DNA of 64,000 bases from Myxococcales bacterium (lineage in GTDB: Bacteria > Myxococcota > Polyangia > Polyangiales > Polyangiaceae): positions 21,549 through 85,548 of the forward strand of contig PLXW01000110.1 of NCBI GenBank assembly GCA_003151595.1. The letters run 5' to 3'. Shown here one piece after another: positions 1 to 9,080 of the stretch; positions within the stretch are counted from its first letter, which is position 1, and each line of letters starts with the position of its first letter. The translations under genes and the position numbers were made by a program. Below the pieces are notes generated by a model. The model saw nothing but the letters and a program-made list of their open reading frames with translations. It had not been told where the DNA came from and ran no database searches.

Positions 1-1
1 G

Positions 2-256
2 GCCGGAGACTTCGCCGACTGGAGCACCGGCACCGGCGGCTACTTCGACAGCATCACGGACACGGGCAAGCAGTTCGCGAGCTCCCACTGGATGCCGATG
101 CGCCTCGATGGACTGACGGCCGACACCTGGGCGGCCTCGGACTTCGGCCAGGCCATGACCGTCATCGACACGTGCTCCTCCAACTCCTCGGACCCCGTGT
201 GCGTCTGGGCGGACACTCCGCGCGGTACCTTCAACAACCCGGCGATCACGCCGTGA
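2..256 (+). CDS. C-terminal fragment of a secreted or surface protein (5' end outside window)
   Basis: An open frame enters from the left edge and stops at 254-256. The 84 visible residues are rich in Gly, Ser, Thr, Asp and Trp, with two Cys near the end, as in an extracellular domain. The stop TGA overlaps the GTG start of the next gene in a GTGA arrangement, so the two are probably co-translated. I do not recognise the family; the N-terminus and any signal peptide lie outside the window. Confidence 0.6.
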   Translation, partial: AGDFADWSTGTGGYFDSITDTGKQFASSHWMPMRLDGLTADTWAASDFGQAMTVIDTCSSNSSDPVCVWADTPRGTFNNPAITP

Positions 257-1779
257 GCGGCTCATCGCTGGCGCTCTCGCTTCCGCAGCTCGCGCTCGTC
301 GTCGCGTGCGCGAGCTGCGCGGTAGTGGGTGGCGTCGTGGGCTCGACGCAGGATTCTCTTCGCCCGGTGGAGCGCAAGGCCGTCGGCGTGGCGGCTCCTT
401 ACGCGGCAGACTCCTCCCTTCGCGCGCAGACCGACCAGCTGAGAGCCTCGAAGTCGGCGCGTCGTGCGGCCGCCTGGAGCGCTCTTGCGAGGGTGCTCTC
501 GCCGAGCGCGCTGGCGGACACCTCACTGCCTGCACCCGCGACGCTGCCGGTCTTTCGAACCTGGTACGAAAAGGACGACCTCGATCGGCTGTTCGCTCAT
601 CTCTACGGAGACCTCTCGGCCGATCAGAGGAAAGCGCGCGCGCCCTTCGCGAGCGACCAGATCGCGGCCGCATTCCCATGGAGCGCGAGCTCCCTCGGAG
701 CCACGTCGGAGGCGGACTATCTCGCCCGGATCGCGCAGGTCACGAGCGCCGAGTCCAAGGACGGCCTCGGCGGGAATTCGCGCGTGGTCTACAGCCAGGG
801 TTCGATCCAGCATCTCCTCGAGAATTATTCCGAGGTTCATGACTGTCTCCCCACGCTCCCGTCGTTCTCCTTCGCGACGACTCCCCCCTCCGACACCAAT
901 TTCGCGTCGTGCTACGCGAGCGAGTTTCCAATCGACGCGGCCGTCGTCAAGCAGTCGTGGTGGCGCGCTGATTTCGGGATGACGGTACCGGTCTATGACA
1001 CCTCCGCCGCGACCCTCTCCGCGAACCTCGAGGGGACTGCGAACAGCGGCGGTTGGGGAAACGGTACAGCGCAGGCGAGCCCCGATTCGACCTCGATCTA
1101 TTCCGTCCAGATGGCCGACGGGTCGTCGTTCCGCCTCCCGGCGATTCACCTCGTCACGAAAGAGCTCCGGGACTGGTTGTGGATCACGTTTTGGTGGGCA
1201 CCGAACCCGAACGACGATTTTGGCGCCGACCGACCCGACTCCATCGTCGCGCTCGGGGGTCCGTGGAAGAACTACAAGATGTGCGTCGTCACGTCGTACG
1301 ACGAAGGGGACCCCGACCCGCGCGGTGGGTTCGCGGGCTCGCTCGGCGACGCGCTCGCCGCCGTGGACTCGGGCGTCGGCGGCCCGACGTGGTGTAGCAA
1401 CCCGTATCTCGAGAAGGGGGCGAACAACGCGCAGACGAACTGCATCGGCTGCCACCAGCACGCGGGAATGCTGTCGCTAAGTACCTCCGCGATCCTCGCG
1501 GACCCGAGCACGTTCCCGCAGAGCGGGCGCACCAAGCTCCGGACCGCGTTTCCCTCCGATTACATGTGGAGCTTCAACGCAGACCCCGACAAGCTCGCGC
1601 AGGATCTCGAAGCGCGCATCGCCAGCTACGACGCGATCGATGGGGTCGCGCCGGTCGCTCCCGCCGTGGACGCGGGAGCAACCGCGCCTACGAGCGCGGA
1701 TTCCGAGGATGCCGCGCCACCGCCGGGTGACGACGACTCGGGTGACGACGACGAGGATGCCTCCGCACCGAGCCAGTGA
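253..1779 (+). CDS. Putative lipoprotein with one CXXCH haem-binding motif
   Basis: 508 residues from GTG 253, chosen because it overlaps the upstream stop and directly precedes a hydrophobic segment ending in a lipobox (LVVAC, Cys19). A longer frame starts inside the upstream gene and is less likely. A single c-type haem motif, CIGCH, lies at residues 397-401. The last 40 residues are an Ala/Pro/Asp-rich linker ending in runs of Asp. Likely exported and anchored, perhaps binding one haem; no cytochrome domain is clear around the motif and the rest of the protein is unrecognised. The n-region before the hydrophobic core has no Arg or Lys, which is atypical. Confidence 0.7.
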   Translation: MSGSSLALSLPQLALVVACASCAVVGGVVGSTQDSLRPVERKAVGVAAPYAADSSLRAQTDQLRASKSARRAAAWSALARVLSPSALADTSLPAPATLPVFRTWYEKDDLDRLFAHLYGDLSADQRKARAPFASDQIAAAFPWSASSLGATSEADYLARIAQVTSAESKDGLGGNSRVVYSQGSIQHLLENYSEVHDCLPTLPSFSFATTPPSDTNFASCYASEFPIDAAVVKQSWWRADFGMTVPVYDTSAATLSANLEGTANSGGWGNGTAQASPDSTSIYSVQMADGSSFRLPAIHLVTKELRDWLWITFWWAPNPNDDFGADRPDSIVALGGPWKNYKMCVVTSYDEGDPDPRGGFAGSLGDALAAVDSGVGGPTWCSNPYLEKGANNAQTNCIGCHQHAGMLSLSTSAILADPSTFPQSGRTKLRTAFPSDYMWSFNADPDKLAQDLEARIASYDAIDGVAPVAPAVDAGATAPTSADSEDAAPPPGDDDSGDDDEDASAPSQ

Positions 1780-1794
1780 GTCTCGTTACGCGAC

Positions 1795-2184
1795 TCATTT
1801 CTTCCGCTGCCGCGGCTTCGACGGCTTCGCAGGCGCGAGCTCGGCGACGCGCGCGTTCAACAGCTTGCGGACGAGAGACGTGGGGAGCCCCGCAACGGCC
1901 TCGAAATGGAGAGAGCTCTTCGTGTGCTCGTAGCGCGCGATCTCCTTGGCCAGCGTTCGGAACGTCGTTCCGCTGAAAGGGAAGTACGAGCATCCTTCCG
2001 CGCGCGCGCAGAATCCGGCGATGACCCCGCCTGGAAGACGGAACGCGGGGATCTGATAGCTAATGCACTCGTCCGCCTCGGGCACGATGGATCGGATCGT
2101 CCTCCGGAGGTTCTCGAGGGCGGTGCGCCTGTCGCCGCTCAGGGGCGCGAGATACTCGTCGATCGTGGTCGCCTTGACCTTCAT
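1795..2184 (-). CDS. DUF1801 (YdhG-like) domain protein
   Basis: 129 residues. The order is the usual one for the DUF1801/YdhG family: N-terminal TIDEYLAPLSGDRRTALENL, then ECISYQIPAF, then a FPFSGTTF segment and a Lys/Arg-rich tail. Members are small cytoplasmic alpha/beta proteins, structurally frataxin-like; their biochemical role is not settled. It is convergent with the preceding lipoprotein gene (15 nt between stops), so it is not in that operon. Confidence 0.85.
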   Translation of the reverse strand: MKVKATTIDEYLAPLSGDRRTALENLRRTIRSIVPEADECISYQIPAFRLPGGVIAGFCARAEGCSYFPFSGTTFRTLAKEIARYEHTKSSLHFEAVAGLPTSLVRKLLNARVAELAPAKPSKPRQRKK

Positions 2185-2264
2185 CGCGACAGGATAGGGC
2201 TCCCCCGGGCGACCTGGCCAGCCCCCTTAGAGACGACTCATCGGCAACACGGGCTCTCGAGGTT

Positions 2265-3338
2265 TCAATTGGCAGGCGCCCCTCTCCGACAGCGCCGAAG
2301 CGCGACGCAGACCGCGAGCACGATCACCGCGAGTGGCATCCCATCACCGCGCCGTCCGCGCTCCCTCGTCACCTCACATCCTCCGGTCACCGTCGTGCTC
2401 ACGGACGCCGGCGCAGCGCGCTCGCCCGCGCATGGCAGCCAGAGCAAGCACGCGCTGCCCGCTTGCACGCACGGCACGTCTCCGCCCGCCGCCGCGCACG
2501 ACCCGCCGAAGCGGCCCGCCGAGAGCCCGGCCATTGCGCAGCCGCGTGTCCCGTCGCCGCGTCCGGTGCACGCCATCCCGATCGGACAGTCGGCGTGAGA
2601 TGCGCAGGTCGAAGAGCACGTGTCGGCAGACGGATCGATCGGCGGGCGCGTCGCCGCGGGCTGCGCGAGCGCGGTCATCGACGACGAAAGGAACGACGCT
2701 ACGGCGTCGACCCGCACGTCCGTTCCGGTCGTGCATGCCTCGTCGCCGAACGCCGTGATCCCGACGATCTGCTCGCCGCCGGCTCCGTCGACGAACGCTG
2801 GCCCCCCGCTGTCGCCCCCGCACGTCATCGCCGGTGACGCGATCAGCTCGAAGTCGCCGTCGCTCACGGCGCCCACGAGGGCCGCGCCCGCGAGCCTCTT
2901 GCCGAGGCTGCCCGAAGCGTCCGCGCCGAAGCCGACGATCGTGACCGTCGCGCTCGCGGTGGCCGCCGTGCCGAGCGCGAGGGTCGCGGGCGTCGCCGGC
3001 GCGTCCCGTTCGAGCAGGAGGAGCGCCGCGTCGTTCGCCGCGTCGCCGTTCGTCCACGAGGGGTTGATCCGTGCGTCGACGACGCGTAGCCGCTGGCCCT
3101 CGGTGGCCGTCGTCGCATCGCTTGCGAACGCCACGCTCAGCAGCTGCGCCGCGTCCACGTCGCCGAGGCAGTGCGCCGCCGTCAGCACGAGGCGCGGCGC
3201 GACGAGCGTCCCCGTGCACACCGTTTCGCTCGGCGCCTGCCCGCAGAACGGTGGCACCGGCTGGATCGCGCCGACTGCCGGATGATCCGCGTCGAGCGCG
3301 CCGTTCACGATCGCGCGCGCGTCCACGGCGAGCGCCAT
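2265..3338 (-). CDS. Trypsin-like serine protease with MYXO-CTERM-like tail
   Basis: An S1-family protease. With numbering from ATG 3338, the triad is His56 (LTAAHC), Asp104 (NDAALLL) and Ser178 (GGDSGGP). A Cys-rich segment at about 230-300 follows the protease domain. The tail has Gly-Gly-Cys, a hydrophobic stretch (AVIVLAVCVAL) and RRCRRG, the layout of MYXO-CTERM sorting signals. ATG 3338 leaves no signal peptide. The frame stays open upstream and would encode a basic stretch plus AAAAAAVMALAVDA, a normal signal peptide, if translation began at CTG 3413, which overlaps the stop of the upstream gene. The true start is therefore probably about 25 codons earlier. Confidence 0.88.
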   Translation of the reverse strand: MALAVDARAIVNGALDADHPAVGAIQPVPPFCGQAPSETVCTGTLVAPRLVLTAAHCLGDVDAAQLLSVAFASDATTATEGQRLRVVDARINPSWTNGDAANDAALLLLERDAPATPATLALGTAATASATVTIVGFGADASGSLGKRLAGAALVGAVSDGDFELIASPAMTCGGDSGGPAFVDGAGGEQIVGITAFGDEACTTGTDVRVDAVASFLSSSMTALAQPAATRPPIDPSADTCSSTCASHADCPIGMACTGRGDGTRGCAMAGLSAGRFGGSCAAAGGDVPCVQAGSACLLWLPCAGERAAPASVSTTVTGGCEVTRERGRRGDGMPLAVIVLAVCVALRRCRRGAPAN

Positions 3339-3409
3339 AACGGCCGCCGCCGCCGCTGCCGCGACCCCCTTTCGCGCACGAAGTCCTCTCGCGAGGCGGT
3401 GGGTGGAGA

Positions 3410-4015
3410 TCAGTGGGCGTAGTCCCCTTGCGCAACCTCGGACGGGTTGCCTTCAGGATCGAAGTACGACCACTTGCCGACCTTGTCGCCGTGGTCGTAG
3501 CGCCCCTTCGCCGCCAGTTTCCCGTCGGGATACCACTCCGTGTAATCGCCGTTCTGCTGCGACGCGATCACGGTGCCTTTGGCCCAGACCGACCCGTCCT
3601 CGCGCCACACGGTGAACGGGACTTCGCTGGCTCCGTCGTGGTGGATCTCGAGCCGGTTCTTCTTGCCGTCCTCATAGTTCGTCGCCCACTCGCCGTCCTT
3701 GAGACCCGCGCGGTAGACGCCGACGACCTTGACCGTTCCGTTCTCGAAGTAGGTCACCCAGCGCCCGTCCACCTTTCCGTCGACGTGCTGTCCCTCGATC
3801 TTCACGCGACCATTGGGGTGCCACTCCGTCCAGCGGCCGTCCTTCACGCCATCAGCGCGCGCGCACCACTGGACGGTCCCCTGCGGCGGCGCATCCCCTT
3901 TGAGGGATGCGCCGTCGGGACAGGGCCCCGCCGCGCCCGACTCACGACGATGGCAGCCGACAGAGCCGACGGAAAGAAGCGCAAACGCGATCGCCGCGAG
4001 CGAGACTCGGATCAT
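3410..4015 (-). CDS. MORN-repeat (YwqK-like) lipoprotein
   Basis: 201 residues from ATG 4015, chosen over an ATG 18 nt upstream because it starts directly with a basic n-region (MIRV) and a hydrophobic segment ending in SVGC. The mature part carries repeated G-W/E-x-x-Y/W-x-x-NG-x motifs (TEWHPNGRVK, VTYFENGTVK, TEWYPDGKLA), the MORN/YwqK-type beta-hairpin repeat. Such repeats in exported lipoproteins usually serve as binding surfaces; the partner is unknown. It lies 8 nt after the stop of the upstream lipoprotein gene and just before the protease, suggesting an operon of three exported proteins. Confidence 0.85.
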   Translation of the reverse strand: MIRVSLAAIAFALLSVGSVGCHRRESGAAGPCPDGASLKGDAPPQGTVQWCARADGVKDGRWTEWHPNGRVKIEGQHVDGKVDGRWVTYFENGTVKVVGVYRAGLKDGEWATNYEDGKKNRLEIHHDGASEVPFTVWREDGSVWAKGTVIASQQNGDYTEWYPDGKLAAKGRYDHGDKVGKWSYFDPEGNPSEVAQGDYAH

Positions 4016-4023
4016 CGGATCGA

Positions 4024-4779
4024 TTAGTAGCACCCCGTGGTGGCGCCACAGTTGGATGCAGCGAAGGAGAAGTCGTCCGACGCCGTCGTCCAGCTACAGA
4101 GACCGTAGTCGTGGCAGAGGCAGTCCTGGGTGTAGGCGTTGATGCTGGCGCCATCCTGCATACAGCCTGCGCCGCAGCGGCCCTTGCAGCCGTTGCCCGA
4201 GCCGCCAGTACAGCTGCACCCCTTGCCGCCGTGTTCATAGTTGCCGTGACCGTCGTTCTGGTACGAGCAGGTGCAGCTGATGTAGGTCCAGCCGCGCTCC
4301 TGGACGAAGCCGAACGACTGGAGGGCCTCCCCGACGGGAACGATCTGCATGAGCATCGTCTGACGGAGCGACGCGCTTTCGACGAGCGACCGCGCGTCGT
4401 CTTCCACAGGCAGCGTCTTCTGAAACTGGTCGAGAAGAATACCCATCAACCGGCTCTGCGCCGCATCGAGCGCGCCGCCGGCCGGCATGAACTCCCCTTT
4501 GCCTTGGACGTAGTCGATGTGGAACGCGACGATCGGCGATCCGAAGTCGTACGTCACGTCGACGACGCGATCCGCGGTCTGTACCGCCGTGAAGTGCACC
4601 GACTCGCCACCCGAAGTGAGCTTCAGGTCAATCGAGGTCGCCGCGTGCTCCGCGACCACGAAGCTATCGGTCGCCGCCGTGGACGGCGGGTCGACCTTCC
4701 CTCCACAGCCAACTGCCATGAAGAGACCCAATCCCAACGCTGCCATCCCACGAATGCCACACATCATAATATTCGGCAT
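4024..4779 (-). CDS. Lipoprotein with Cys-rich phospholipase A2-like C-terminus
   Basis: 251 residues. Signal peptide with lipobox MAVGC (Cys25). Residues 30-160 form an unremarkable secreted domain; the last 90 residues hold many Cys, including CGAGC at 202-206 and DCLCHDYGLC at 219-228. The combination CGxGC plus a later Cys-x-x-His-Asp-x-x-x-Cys resembles the calcium loop and His-Asp active-site helix of secreted phospholipase A2 proteins (candidate catalytic His223-Asp224). That assignment is inferred from motif spacing only. GGAAGG lies about 9 nt before the ATG. First gene of the presumed three-gene operon with the MORN lipoprotein and trypsin. Confidence 0.75.
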   Translation of the reverse strand: MPNIMMCGIRGMAALGLGLFMAVGCGGKVDPPSTAATDSFVVAEHAATSIDLKLTSGGESVHFTAVQTADRVVDVTYDFGSPIVAFHIDYVQGKGEFMPAGGALDAAQSRLMGILLDQFQKTLPVEDDARSLVESASLRQTMLMQIVPVGEALQSFGFVQERGWTYISCTCSYQNDGHGNYEHGGKGCSCTGGSGNGCKGRCGAGCMQDGASINAYTQDCLCHDYGLCSWTTASDDFSFAASNCGATTGCY

Positions 4780-5127
4780 CGTCTTCCTTCCTTTCGGGAG
4801 CCCCTGATTTCGCTTGCAATGAGCAATTGCTGAACCACGGTTCGAACGATGACACTCAATTAGAGTCTGCTTGTCGGGGGATGAGCGCTCGAATAAAGTT
4901 TATGAACGTGAATTGGGTGCGAACGTTCAACCTCCGAACTCGTGACACCGAGTCGGCCCGGAACGGAGGCTCGCACTGGCCAAAAGAGGCGGGCGCCCGC
5001 ACGACACGTCGGGCGAAAGGACCGATGCGGCGGACGTGTAGTCTGCGCCTCGCAGAGATCGACCGGATCCCTCGATAGTGGGATCCGATCGATCCCTCGA
5101 TCGCCCCCAGGACAGCTCTTTGGTGAG
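4780..5127. other. Intergenic region between divergent lipoprotein and convergent GMC gene
   Basis: No convincing gene in these 348 nt. The part next to 4779 (4800-4925) is relatively AT-rich and should contain the promoter of the minus-strand lipoprotein operon. The other end, downstream of the GMC oxidoreductase stop, holds an 8-bp perfect hairpin. Confidence 0.6.
5064..5087 (-). terminator. Candidate hairpin downstream of the GMC oxidoreductase gene
   Basis: A perfect 8-bp stem (CGGATCCC / GGGATCCG) with an 8-nt loop sits about 40 nt beyond the stop of the GMC gene. There is no T-tract, so it may be a weak or Rho-assisted terminator or an RNA-stabilising stem. Confidence 0.3.
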
Positions 5128-6852
5128 CTAGCCCGCCGTAATCACCGACGCCGGCGAGGAAGGGTTCACCATCGCCGCAGCAACCCTGAGCGCGAGCGCA
5201 GTGATCGTCATCGTGGGGTTGTACCCGGCCGACGTAGGAAACAGCGCGCCGTCGCTCGCGTACAGGTTTCCTAGATCCCAGAGCTTCCCATTCCGGTCGC
5301 ACACGCTCGACTTGGCGTCGCCGCCGAAGCGCAGCGTCCCCATGATGTGCGCCGACCCGGGGATGTCGTCCCGCGGGGCGATGAATGCATAGTGAGCCCC
5401 CGCGCCCGTCAGAATCTCGATGAGCTTCGGCTGGTAGAACGCGCTCGTCGAGGTCTCGAAGGCGTGATTCTGGTAGGTGCAACGCGCCACGGGGAGACCG
5501 TCGAGATCGACGATCGCGGGATCGAGGTCGACGCGATTCGTCGACTGCGGCGCGTCCTCGGCCTGCATCACGAGGATCATCACGCGATCGCGCCCGGGGC
5601 TCTGGCGCATCAGCGCCTTGAAGAGAGGGCCGTTCCAGTTGCCGCCCAGCTCGGCCTGGCCGAGCACTCGCTTGTAGTACGCGGCTTCGCCTACGGGCAT
5701 GCCGCCACCGCTGATCTCGACGATGCCGCCGAGCGGATGCGCGCTGTCGTTGGGCGCGCCGCGGAAATCGGCGAAGCCTTGCGCGACCGCGCGACCGCGG
5801 TATCCGTGCACGCGCTCGTCGAAGATGCCGAGCGCCTCGGTCTGGTAGTGGAACATCAGGTTGCGACCCACGAGCCCGCTCGAGTTGCCGAGCCCCGGCC
5901 CGCCGGGGTCCGAGAGGAGCAGCAGGCGGGCGTCTTCGATCGGACTCGCGGCGAGCACGTACCTGTCCGCCGTGTACGTCACGCGCTTGCCCGTCGGGTC
6001 GAGCGCCTCGACGCCCGTGACGCTGTTCTTCTGGGCGTTCGTGACGATCTTGACGACGCGCGTCTCGGCGAGCAGCAGGCAGTTGCCGCTGAGGAGCGCC
6101 TTCCGCAGCGTCGTCACGGCCGACGACCCTTTGGCGTTGGTGGGACATCCGTAGCTCGAGCAAAACCCGCAATCGTTGCACGCCGGTCGGCCGTCGTACG
6201 GGACCGAGTTCACCGCCGTCGGATACGGGAACATCGTGTACCCGAGCGCGTCGAGCCCCTTCTTGACGACGAGGCCGCCGTACATCTGCGCGCCCGGCGC
6301 CATCGGGTACTCCGCGCTCCGTGCACCTTCGAATGGGTTCGCCCCCTTCTTGCCCTGCACGCCGAGGAGACGCTCGCCCCACGCGTAGAACGCCTCGAGC
6401 TCGTCGTATTGCACCGGCCAATCCGCGAAGCTGGCGTTGGGGACGCTGCCGAGGAGCGTCCCGAGTTGAAAATCAGTCGACGCGAAGCGCGGCATCTTCA
6501 GGTCGGCGTGCACCGAGCCGCCGCCCACCGTCTTGGGTAGGGCCTGCACGTCGCCCACGCTGAGCCTGTCCCCATCGCTCTCCAGGTGCCGCCACGAGCG
6601 GGGCTCGACGCGCGGATCAGGGACGATGAAGTTGCGAATCTCGAGCTTGAGCTCGTCGTTCGAGAACCGCGGCACCGGGGGCTTGCTCGCGTCATCGAGA
6701 TTGTCGAAGTGACAGGGGCCCGCCTCGAGGACGAGGACCTTCAACCCAAGCGCTGCGAGCACATGGGCGACGGGGCCGCCGCCCGCGCCGGAGCCGATCA
6801 CGATTACGTCGAACTTCGAGAGCGACGTGTTCCCAAACTCGGTGCGTCTCAT
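5128..6852 (-). CDS. GMC family oxidoreductase (FAD-dependent)
   Basis: 574 residues from ATG 6852, which overlaps the stop of the upstream subunit gene by 4 nt (ATGA). N-terminal Rossmann motif FDVIVIGSGAGGGP (residues 14-27) and LKVLVLEAG bind FAD. A Cys-containing segment (ACNDCGFCSSYGCP) is typical of the gluconate/choline-dehydrogenase-like GMC branch. Near the C-terminus GSAHIMGT supplies the conserved active-site His, followed by YNPTMTITALALR. It probably oxidises an alcohol or sugar at the periplasmic side together with the Tat-exported small subunit encoded just upstream. No signal peptide of its own, so it may be carried out by that partner. Substrate unknown. Confidence 0.9.
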   Translation of the reverse strand: MRRTEFGNTSLSKFDVIVIGSGAGGGPVAHVLAALGLKVLVLEAGPCHFDNLDDASKPPVPRFSNDELKLEIRNFIVPDPRVEPRSWRHLESDGDRLSVGDVQALPKTVGGGSVHADLKMPRFASTDFQLGTLLGSVPNASFADWPVQYDELEAFYAWGERLLGVQGKKGANPFEGARSAEYPMAPGAQMYGGLVVKKGLDALGYTMFPYPTAVNSVPYDGRPACNDCGFCSSYGCPTNAKGSSAVTTLRKALLSGNCLLLAETRVVKIVTNAQKNSVTGVEALDPTGKRVTYTADRYVLAASPIEDARLLLLSDPGGPGLGNSSGLVGRNLMFHYQTEALGIFDERVHGYRGRAVAQGFADFRGAPNDSAHPLGGIVEISGGGMPVGEAAYYKRVLGQAELGGNWNGPLFKALMRQSPGRDRVMILVMQAEDAPQSTNRVDLDPAIVDLDGLPVARCTYQNHAFETSTSAFYQPKLIEILTGAGAHYAFIAPRDDIPGSAHIMGTLRFGGDAKSSVCDRNGKLWDLGNLYASDGALFPTSAGYNPTMTITALALRVAAAMVNPSSPASVITAG

Positions 6853-7742
6853 GATTTCACCGTCCCGCCGAGAAACGCCGCGACCAGGTCGAGGATACCG
6901 GTGACGTCGGAGGTGAAAGGCGCAGGATCGGCCCCGGGATTGGGCGTGCTCAACGGCGACTCGGCGCGCTCGACGTACGTCGCGCCGTTCCACTGGCTAT
7001 AGCCGAGCGGCTGACTGTCTCCTTCGAAGTGACAGAGGCGCCAACCTGCTCCGTCGACGTTGCCGCCGTACTCCGGGGCAGCGAACGCCGCCTCCGTGAC
7101 CAGATCGATCAGTAGACTCTGGAAGCTCGAATCGAGGTTGCTGAAGGCGGCCGCGAGATCGGAGGGGGACAGCTCGTCGAGGGGACGCGCCGCGTTCTGT
7201 GCGATCGCCGCAGCAAGGCCCTGATGGACCTCCGCGCGAATTCCCGCGACGGCGCCCAGCAGCTTCTCGTTCGGCGCTCCGCCGGGGACGGCGCCCGAGC
7301 CGAGCACGTTGAGGCGCCACGCGACGGTGCTCACCCGATCGAGCTCGACCCAGCTGGCGAAATCGTCCGGCGGCGAGCGGTCGGAGGGTTGCCCATTCGA
7401 GGATGGATAGGGCGCGCGCCCGGAGAACGGGCCGTCTGCGAAGATGGTGACCGAGGGGCCGTCGAACGCGCTGACGAGGCGTTCGATGTATTCGACTGCG
7501 CCAAGGGCGGCGCCGCCGGGATCGGCGTCCGGAGGGATGACCGCGTCGGCGAGCGCGCTCAAGGCGCGAACCTCGTCGGGGGAGAACTCGGGTGTCGCGG
7601 GCGGCGATGGGCTCGCGCTCTTGCAACCGGGACCGCTGGCCATCCACACACTTGCCGCTCCGATCAAACGAATGGCCTGGCGCCGCGAGAGCGAGCCGGG
7701 AGCGATGAGGGCGATCCGGCTACCGGTCGAGGTTGCGTCCAT
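6849..7742 (-). CDS. Gluconate 2-dehydrogenase subunit 3-like protein, Tat-exported
   Basis: 297 residues. A twin-arginine motif, LSRRQAIRLIGA, lies at about residues 18-29, followed by a hydrophobic stretch and a Cys (GPGC) that could be lipidated. The body has the FSPDEVRALSALADAVIPPD signature of the gluconate dehydrogenase small (gamma) subunit family. In these systems the small subunit carries the Tat signal for the folded FAD subunit, which matches the 4-nt overlap with the GMC gene. No cytochrome c subunit gene is adjacent. The divergent AraC-type gene 230 nt away is the obvious candidate regulator. Confidence 0.88.
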   Translation of the reverse strand: MDATSTGSRIALIAPGSLSRRQAIRLIGAASVWMASGPGCKSASPSPPATPEFSPDEVRALSALADAVIPPDADPGGAALGAVEYIERLVSAFDGPSVTIFADGPFSGRAPYPSSNGQPSDRSPPDDFASWVELDRVSTVAWRLNVLGSGAVPGGAPNEKLLGAVAGIRAEVHQGLAAAIAQNAARPLDELSPSDLAAAFSNLDSSFQSLLIDLVTEAAFAAPEYGGNVDGAGWRLCHFEGDSQPLGYSQWNGATYVERAESPLSTPNPGADPAPFTSDVTGILDLVAAFLGGTVKS

Positions 7743-7974
7743 GGCGCACCTTGAGCGCCCATAGCACCCGCGTCATTGGCGGCGCGCGCCGTAATGCTGG
7801 CGAGATCGGCAACCACGTCGGCGCCCGGAAGAAGCTGTGTCCTCCGGCGACGCAGGGGTGTCATCCGATGACATCGTGCACGATGCCCGCCCCACGAAGG
7901 CACACGCTGACCGATCGATCCGCGAGCTCGCCCGAGGCGCGCGGCTTGCTAGTAGCCCTGCGAGGTCGCAGACC

Positions 7975-8994
7975 ATGAGCGGAACTCTTTCGATTCTCGT
8001 CGTGCGCGCGCTCGACATCGCGCTCGCTCGCTCCGGTGTCGGCGGTGACGCGCTGCTCCGCGAGCTCGGCATCTCGCGGACCCTCCTCGATCAGAGCGAC
8101 GCACGCCTGCCCGCGCCGGTGGTGTTCCGCGCGATCGAGCGTGCGAGCGCGCTCACCCGCGACGAGGCCTTCTCTCTGCGCGCCGCCGATGCGATCCCGC
8201 TCGGCACGATCGACATGCTCGACTTCGCGATGCGAAGCTCGCTCACGATGCGCGAGGCGCTCGCGCGCGCGGCCCGCTACTACGCGCTCATCGACGACTT
8301 CAGCGAGCTTCGCCTCGAGGAAGAGGGAAAAGTGGCGCGGCTCTCGGTCTCGCGGCAAGTCACGAGCTCTCCGCGCGTCGCCACGGAGCTCCTGTTCGCG
8401 CTTCTCTTCGCGCGCGCGCGTCAGCTCACAGGACGACCGTGGCCGCTCCACGAGGTCCGCTTTCGTGAGCCGCCCCCGAAGGACGACACGGCCCACGTGC
8501 GCTTCTTCGGCGCGCCGGTTCGATTCGGTTGCGGCGACAACCAGCTCATCTTCGACGCCGCGTGGCTCGACACGCCGTGCGTGGAGCACGACGCCGCGCT
8601 TGCCACCTTCTTCGACCGGCATGCCGAGGGTCTCCTCGAGCGGGTCTCGGGCGCGCCGGCGTTCCTGCGTCGTGTGAAGCTCGCCATCGCCGAGAGCATC
8701 CGTGGAAGTGATCCGGCGCTCGAGATGACCGCCAAGCGCCTCGCGACGAGCGCGCGCACGCTCCAGCGCCGGCTCGAAGAAGCAGGCGCGTCGCACAAGG
8801 CGCTCGTCGAGGAGGTGCGCCGAGACCTCTCGCTCGAGCTCCTCGCGAACCCCGAGCTCGGCATCCGCGAGATCGGGTACCTCGTGGGCTTCCGCGATGC
8901 GAGCGCGTTCTATCGCGCGTTCAGGCGGTGGACGGGATCGACCCCGATGGCGATGCGCCGCACGCTGCGCATTCGAAGCCTGACGTCGCACTGA
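7975..8994 (+). CDS. AraC-family transcriptional regulator (OruR/ArgR-type N-terminal domain)
   Basis: 339 residues from ATG 7975; longer starts at 7837 add a low-complexity stretch unlike the family. Residues about 5-190 match the N-terminal sensing domain of AraC regulators such as OruR, rich in Leu/Ala/Arg (DEAFSLRAADAIPLGTID). The C-terminal 90 residues contain the double helix-turn-helix, with AKRLATSARTLQRRLEEAG and the second-helix signature LGIREIGYLVGFRDASAFYRA. It is divergent from the GMC/subunit-3 pair and may control it in response to a small ligand. Confidence 0.9.
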   Translation: MSGTLSILVVRALDIALARSGVGGDALLRELGISRTLLDQSDARLPAPVVFRAIERASALTRDEAFSLRAADAIPLGTIDMLDFAMRSSLTMREALARAARYYALIDDFSELRLEEEGKVARLSVSRQVTSSPRVATELLFALLFARARQLTGRPWPLHEVRFREPPPKDDTAHVRFFGAPVRFGCGDNQLIFDAAWLDTPCVEHDAALATFFDRHAEGLLERVSGAPAFLRRVKLAIAESIRGSDPALEMTAKRLATSARTLQRRLEEAGASHKALVEEVRRDLSLELLANPELGIREIGYLVGFRDASAFYRAFRRWTGSTPMAMRRTLRIRSLTSH

Positions 8995-9080
8995 TATCTC
9001 CATCCGATTGGCTCTCGACGCCAAAGATCTGGCGCACCACGCGAGTACCCGGCGGTACATGACTTGCTGTCCAGTCGTGC

